A stretch of DNA of 64,000 nt. It comes from Lysobacter ciconiae (GTDB taxonomy: Bacteria; Pseudomonadota; Gammaproteobacteria; Xanthomonadales; Xanthomonadaceae). The stretch spans positions 1,843,001 through 1,907,000 of the forward strand of contig NZ_CP063656.1 of assembly GCF_015209725.1 (NCBI RefSeq), read 5' to 3'. The translations under genes and the position numbers were made by a program. This document shows, piece by piece, positions 62,537 through 64,000 of the stretch; position 1 is the first letter of the stretch, and every line of letters begins with the position of its first letter. The notes under the pieces were generated by a model, which worked only from the letters and a program-made list of their open reading frames with translations, ran no database searches and was not told the DNA's origin.

Positions 62537-63870
62537 TCGCCGGCGGCTGCGGTGGATCTGCGGCTGCGCCGGCGCGGTCGCGCCGGTGCATCGTCCTCGG
62601 CGTCCTCATCATCGCGCGGTCGTGGACTCGGTTGACCCGGACCCATGCCGACGCGCTCCTGCTGCTCGCGCCAGAACGCGACGTCCTCGGCGTGCTCATC
62701 GGACGCGGCAAGGCGCAGGCTGAGGAAGTCGAACGCGGCGCGGAACCGGGGATGGCCCAGCATCCGCGACACGCGTTTGCCCTGGCGCAGCGAGAAGCGC
62801 GACTGCAGCAGCCAGATTTCCTGCATCGGAATGGAGAACCGGCGCGGCAGGGCGACGGTGGACAACTGGCGCACCGTGACCCGGTCGGCGGCCCGGCGCT
62901 GCGCGTCGATCGGCTGCACGCCCTGCGCCTGCAGTGCGATCAACGCGCGGCAATACGCCGGCCACAACAGCAGTGCGAACAGGAATGCCGGCGACACCGG
63001 CTCCTCGTTGGCCACGCGCTCATCGGTCCCGCGCAAGCCATCGATCACCACGCTGCGCAACGCGCCGCTGCGGTTCGCCTTCAAAGCCGCCGCGGTATCC
63101 GGGAACAGTGCCGGTAGCAGGCCGCGCGCCTCGAGCCCTTCAAAACTCCTTACCGCGTGACCTGAGAGGAACAGCTTCAGGCACTCCTCGAACAGGCGTG
63201 CCGACGCTGCTTCCGAGAGCAACGATGCCAGCCGCGGGATCGGCTCGGCCGTTGCCGGTTCGATCTCGAAGCCGAGCTTGGCCGCCAGCCGGACCGCGCG
63301 CAGCATGCGCACCGGATCCTCGCGGTAGCGCGTCTCCGGGTCGCCGATCAGCCGCATCAGCCGCTTTTGCACGTCCTCGAAGCCGCCGGTGTAGTCGCGC
63401 ACCGAGAAGTCTTCGATCGTGTAGTACAGCGCGTTGGCGGTGAAGTCGCGCCGGACCGCATCGTCCTCGATGGTGCCGTAGACGTTGTCACGCAACAGCC
63501 TGCCGCCCTCGTGCTGCTCGCGGTCGCCGCTGCCGTCGTCGGTGTTGGCGCGGAACGTCGCCACCTCGATGATCTCGCGGCCGAACACCACATGGGCCAG
63601 GCGGAACCGGCGGCCGATCAGGCGGCAGTTGCGGAACAACTGCTTGACCTCCTCGGGCGTCGCGCTGGTGGCCACGTCGAAATCCTTGGGCTGGCGACCG
63701 GCCAGGAGGTCGCGCACCGCGCCGCCTACCAGATAGGCGGAGAAGCCGCCGTCGCGCAACCGGTACAGCACCCGCAGCGCATTGGGACTGATGTCCTTGC
63801 GGGAGACGTTGTGCTGGTCGCGCGGGATGATCCGCAGTTCGGGCTTGGAAGATGGGTTTTGTTCAGGCAT
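62533..63870 (-). CDS. pcnB: Poly(A) polymerase I
   Basis: Adds 3' poly(A) tails that promote RNA decay. The 445-residue product has the PAP-specific N-terminal IIPRDQHNVSRKDISPNALR, the nucleotidyltransferase head LVGGAVRDLLAGRQPKDFDV with the metal-binding aspartates, RRDFTANALYY and REDPVRMLRAVRLAAKLGF. It ends in an Arg/Asp/Ala-rich low-complexity tail (about 405-445). The N-terminal and RNA-binding features favour PcnB over CCA-adding enzyme. Confidence 0.95.
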   Translation of the reverse strand: MPEQNPSSKPELRIIPRDQHNVSRKDISPNALRVLYRLRDGGFSAYLVGGAVRDLLAGRQPKDFDVATSATPEEVKQLFRNCRLIGRRFRLAHVVFGREIIEVATFRANTDDGSGDREQHEGGRLLRDNVYGTIEDDAVRRDFTANALYYTIEDFSVRDYTGGFEDVQKRLMRLIGDPETRYREDPVRMLRAVRLAAKLGFEIEPATAEPIPRLASLLSEAASARLFEECLKLFLSGHAVRSFEGLEARGLLPALFPDTAAALKANRSGALRSVVIDGLRGTDERVANEEPVSPAFLFALLLWPAYCRALIALQAQGVQPIDAQRRAADRVTVRQLSTVALPRRFSIPMQEIWLLQSRFSLRQGKRVSRMLGHPRFRAAFDFLSLRLAASDEHAEDVAFWREQQERVGMGPGQPSPRPRDDEDAEDDAPARPRRRSRRSTAAAGE

Positions 63871-63911
63871 CAGGCGGGCGTCGCCGCTTTGGGAATTTCG
63901 CAGGATACCAG

Positions 63912-63940
63912 TTGCCGGGAGCTTCGGCCGTCCCTATACT
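63912..63940 (+). promoter_or_regulatory. Promoter of tRNA-Glu
   Basis: TTGCCG (63912-63917), a 17-base spacer and TATACT (63935-63940), followed by the G+C-rich discriminator GTGCGGCC. The tRNA 5' end lies 37 bases after the -10, leaving a short leader to be trimmed. Confidence 0.7.
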
Positions 63941-63977
63941 GTGCGGCCACGCAACGGTGAGAGTCCGGCGTGGATCT

Positions 63978-64000
63978 GCTCCCTTCGTCTAGAGGCCTAG
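63978..64000 (+). tRNA. tRNA-Glu, 5' part (cut by window edge)
   Basis: The last 23 bases read GCTCCCT-TC-GTCT-AGAGGCCTAG, matching the acceptor strand and D-arm typical of bacterial tRNA-Glu. The anticodon is outside the window, so identity rests on the D-arm and the upstream stable-RNA promoter. Confidence 0.75.

Overview
The window is a GC-rich stretch of bacterial chromosome made almost entirely of housekeeping genes. Gene order and protein character point to a gammaproteobacterium of the family Xanthomonadaceae (Lysobacter/Luteimonas-like). Examples are NuoB starting MGV, a RnfB-like ferredoxin directly behind metG, a 14-gene nuo operon without a nuoCD fusion, and the asd-fimV-truA-trpFBA-accD order. 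Genus assignment is inference. No prophage, IS element, CRISPR array or integron is visible. Most genes left of 37.3 kb lie on the minus strand; the right part is mixed.

Region 1 (1-8.4 kb, minus): the translation/RNA cluster tRNA-fMet, rimP, nusA, infB, rbfA, truB, rpsO, pnp (pnp cut by the left edge). The tRNA has its own promoter and an intrinsic terminator before rimP. Region 2 (8.6-23.4 kb, minus): complete nuoA-N for respiratory complex I, tightly coupled by ATGA, GTGA and TAATG overlaps. Region 3 (23.5-30.4 kb, minus): tRNA-Leu(GAG), secG, tpiA, an isopenicillin N synthase-type oxygenase, glmM, accD, trpA, trpB. Region 4 (30.5-37.3 kb, minus): trpF, truA, fimV, then chorismate synthase and aspartate-semialdehyde dehydrogenase read as one uninterrupted reading frame, then prmB.

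Region 5 (37.3-50.7 kb, mixed): SCO1/SenC and psd; a lytic transglycosylase; a HerA/DUF853 ATPase, an NlpE-like lipoprotein and greB; rimO; dienelactone hydrolase and HIT protein; dcd; apbC; DUF2147; metG and an RnfB-like protein. Region 6 (50.6-58.3 kb, minus): TraB/GumN protein, DUF1684 lipoprotein, mutL, an amidase, tsaE, nnrD. Region 7 (58.3-64 kb): queG on plus, a 363-base repeat-filled intergenic stretch, then pcnB-folK-panB-panC-panD on minus (pterin and pantothenate synthesis, RNA polyadenylation). The 5' end of a tRNA-Glu reaches the right edge.

The two most unusual items are the in-frame aroC-asd fusion (34125-36254) and a pair of oppositely oriented hairpin elements between queG and panD. 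These two elements share identical internal-loop sequences while their stems differ completely, and each is oriented to follow its neighbouring gene. Also notable are two divergent start codons (nnrD and queG) that sit directly behind overlapping -10 boxes and look leaderless.
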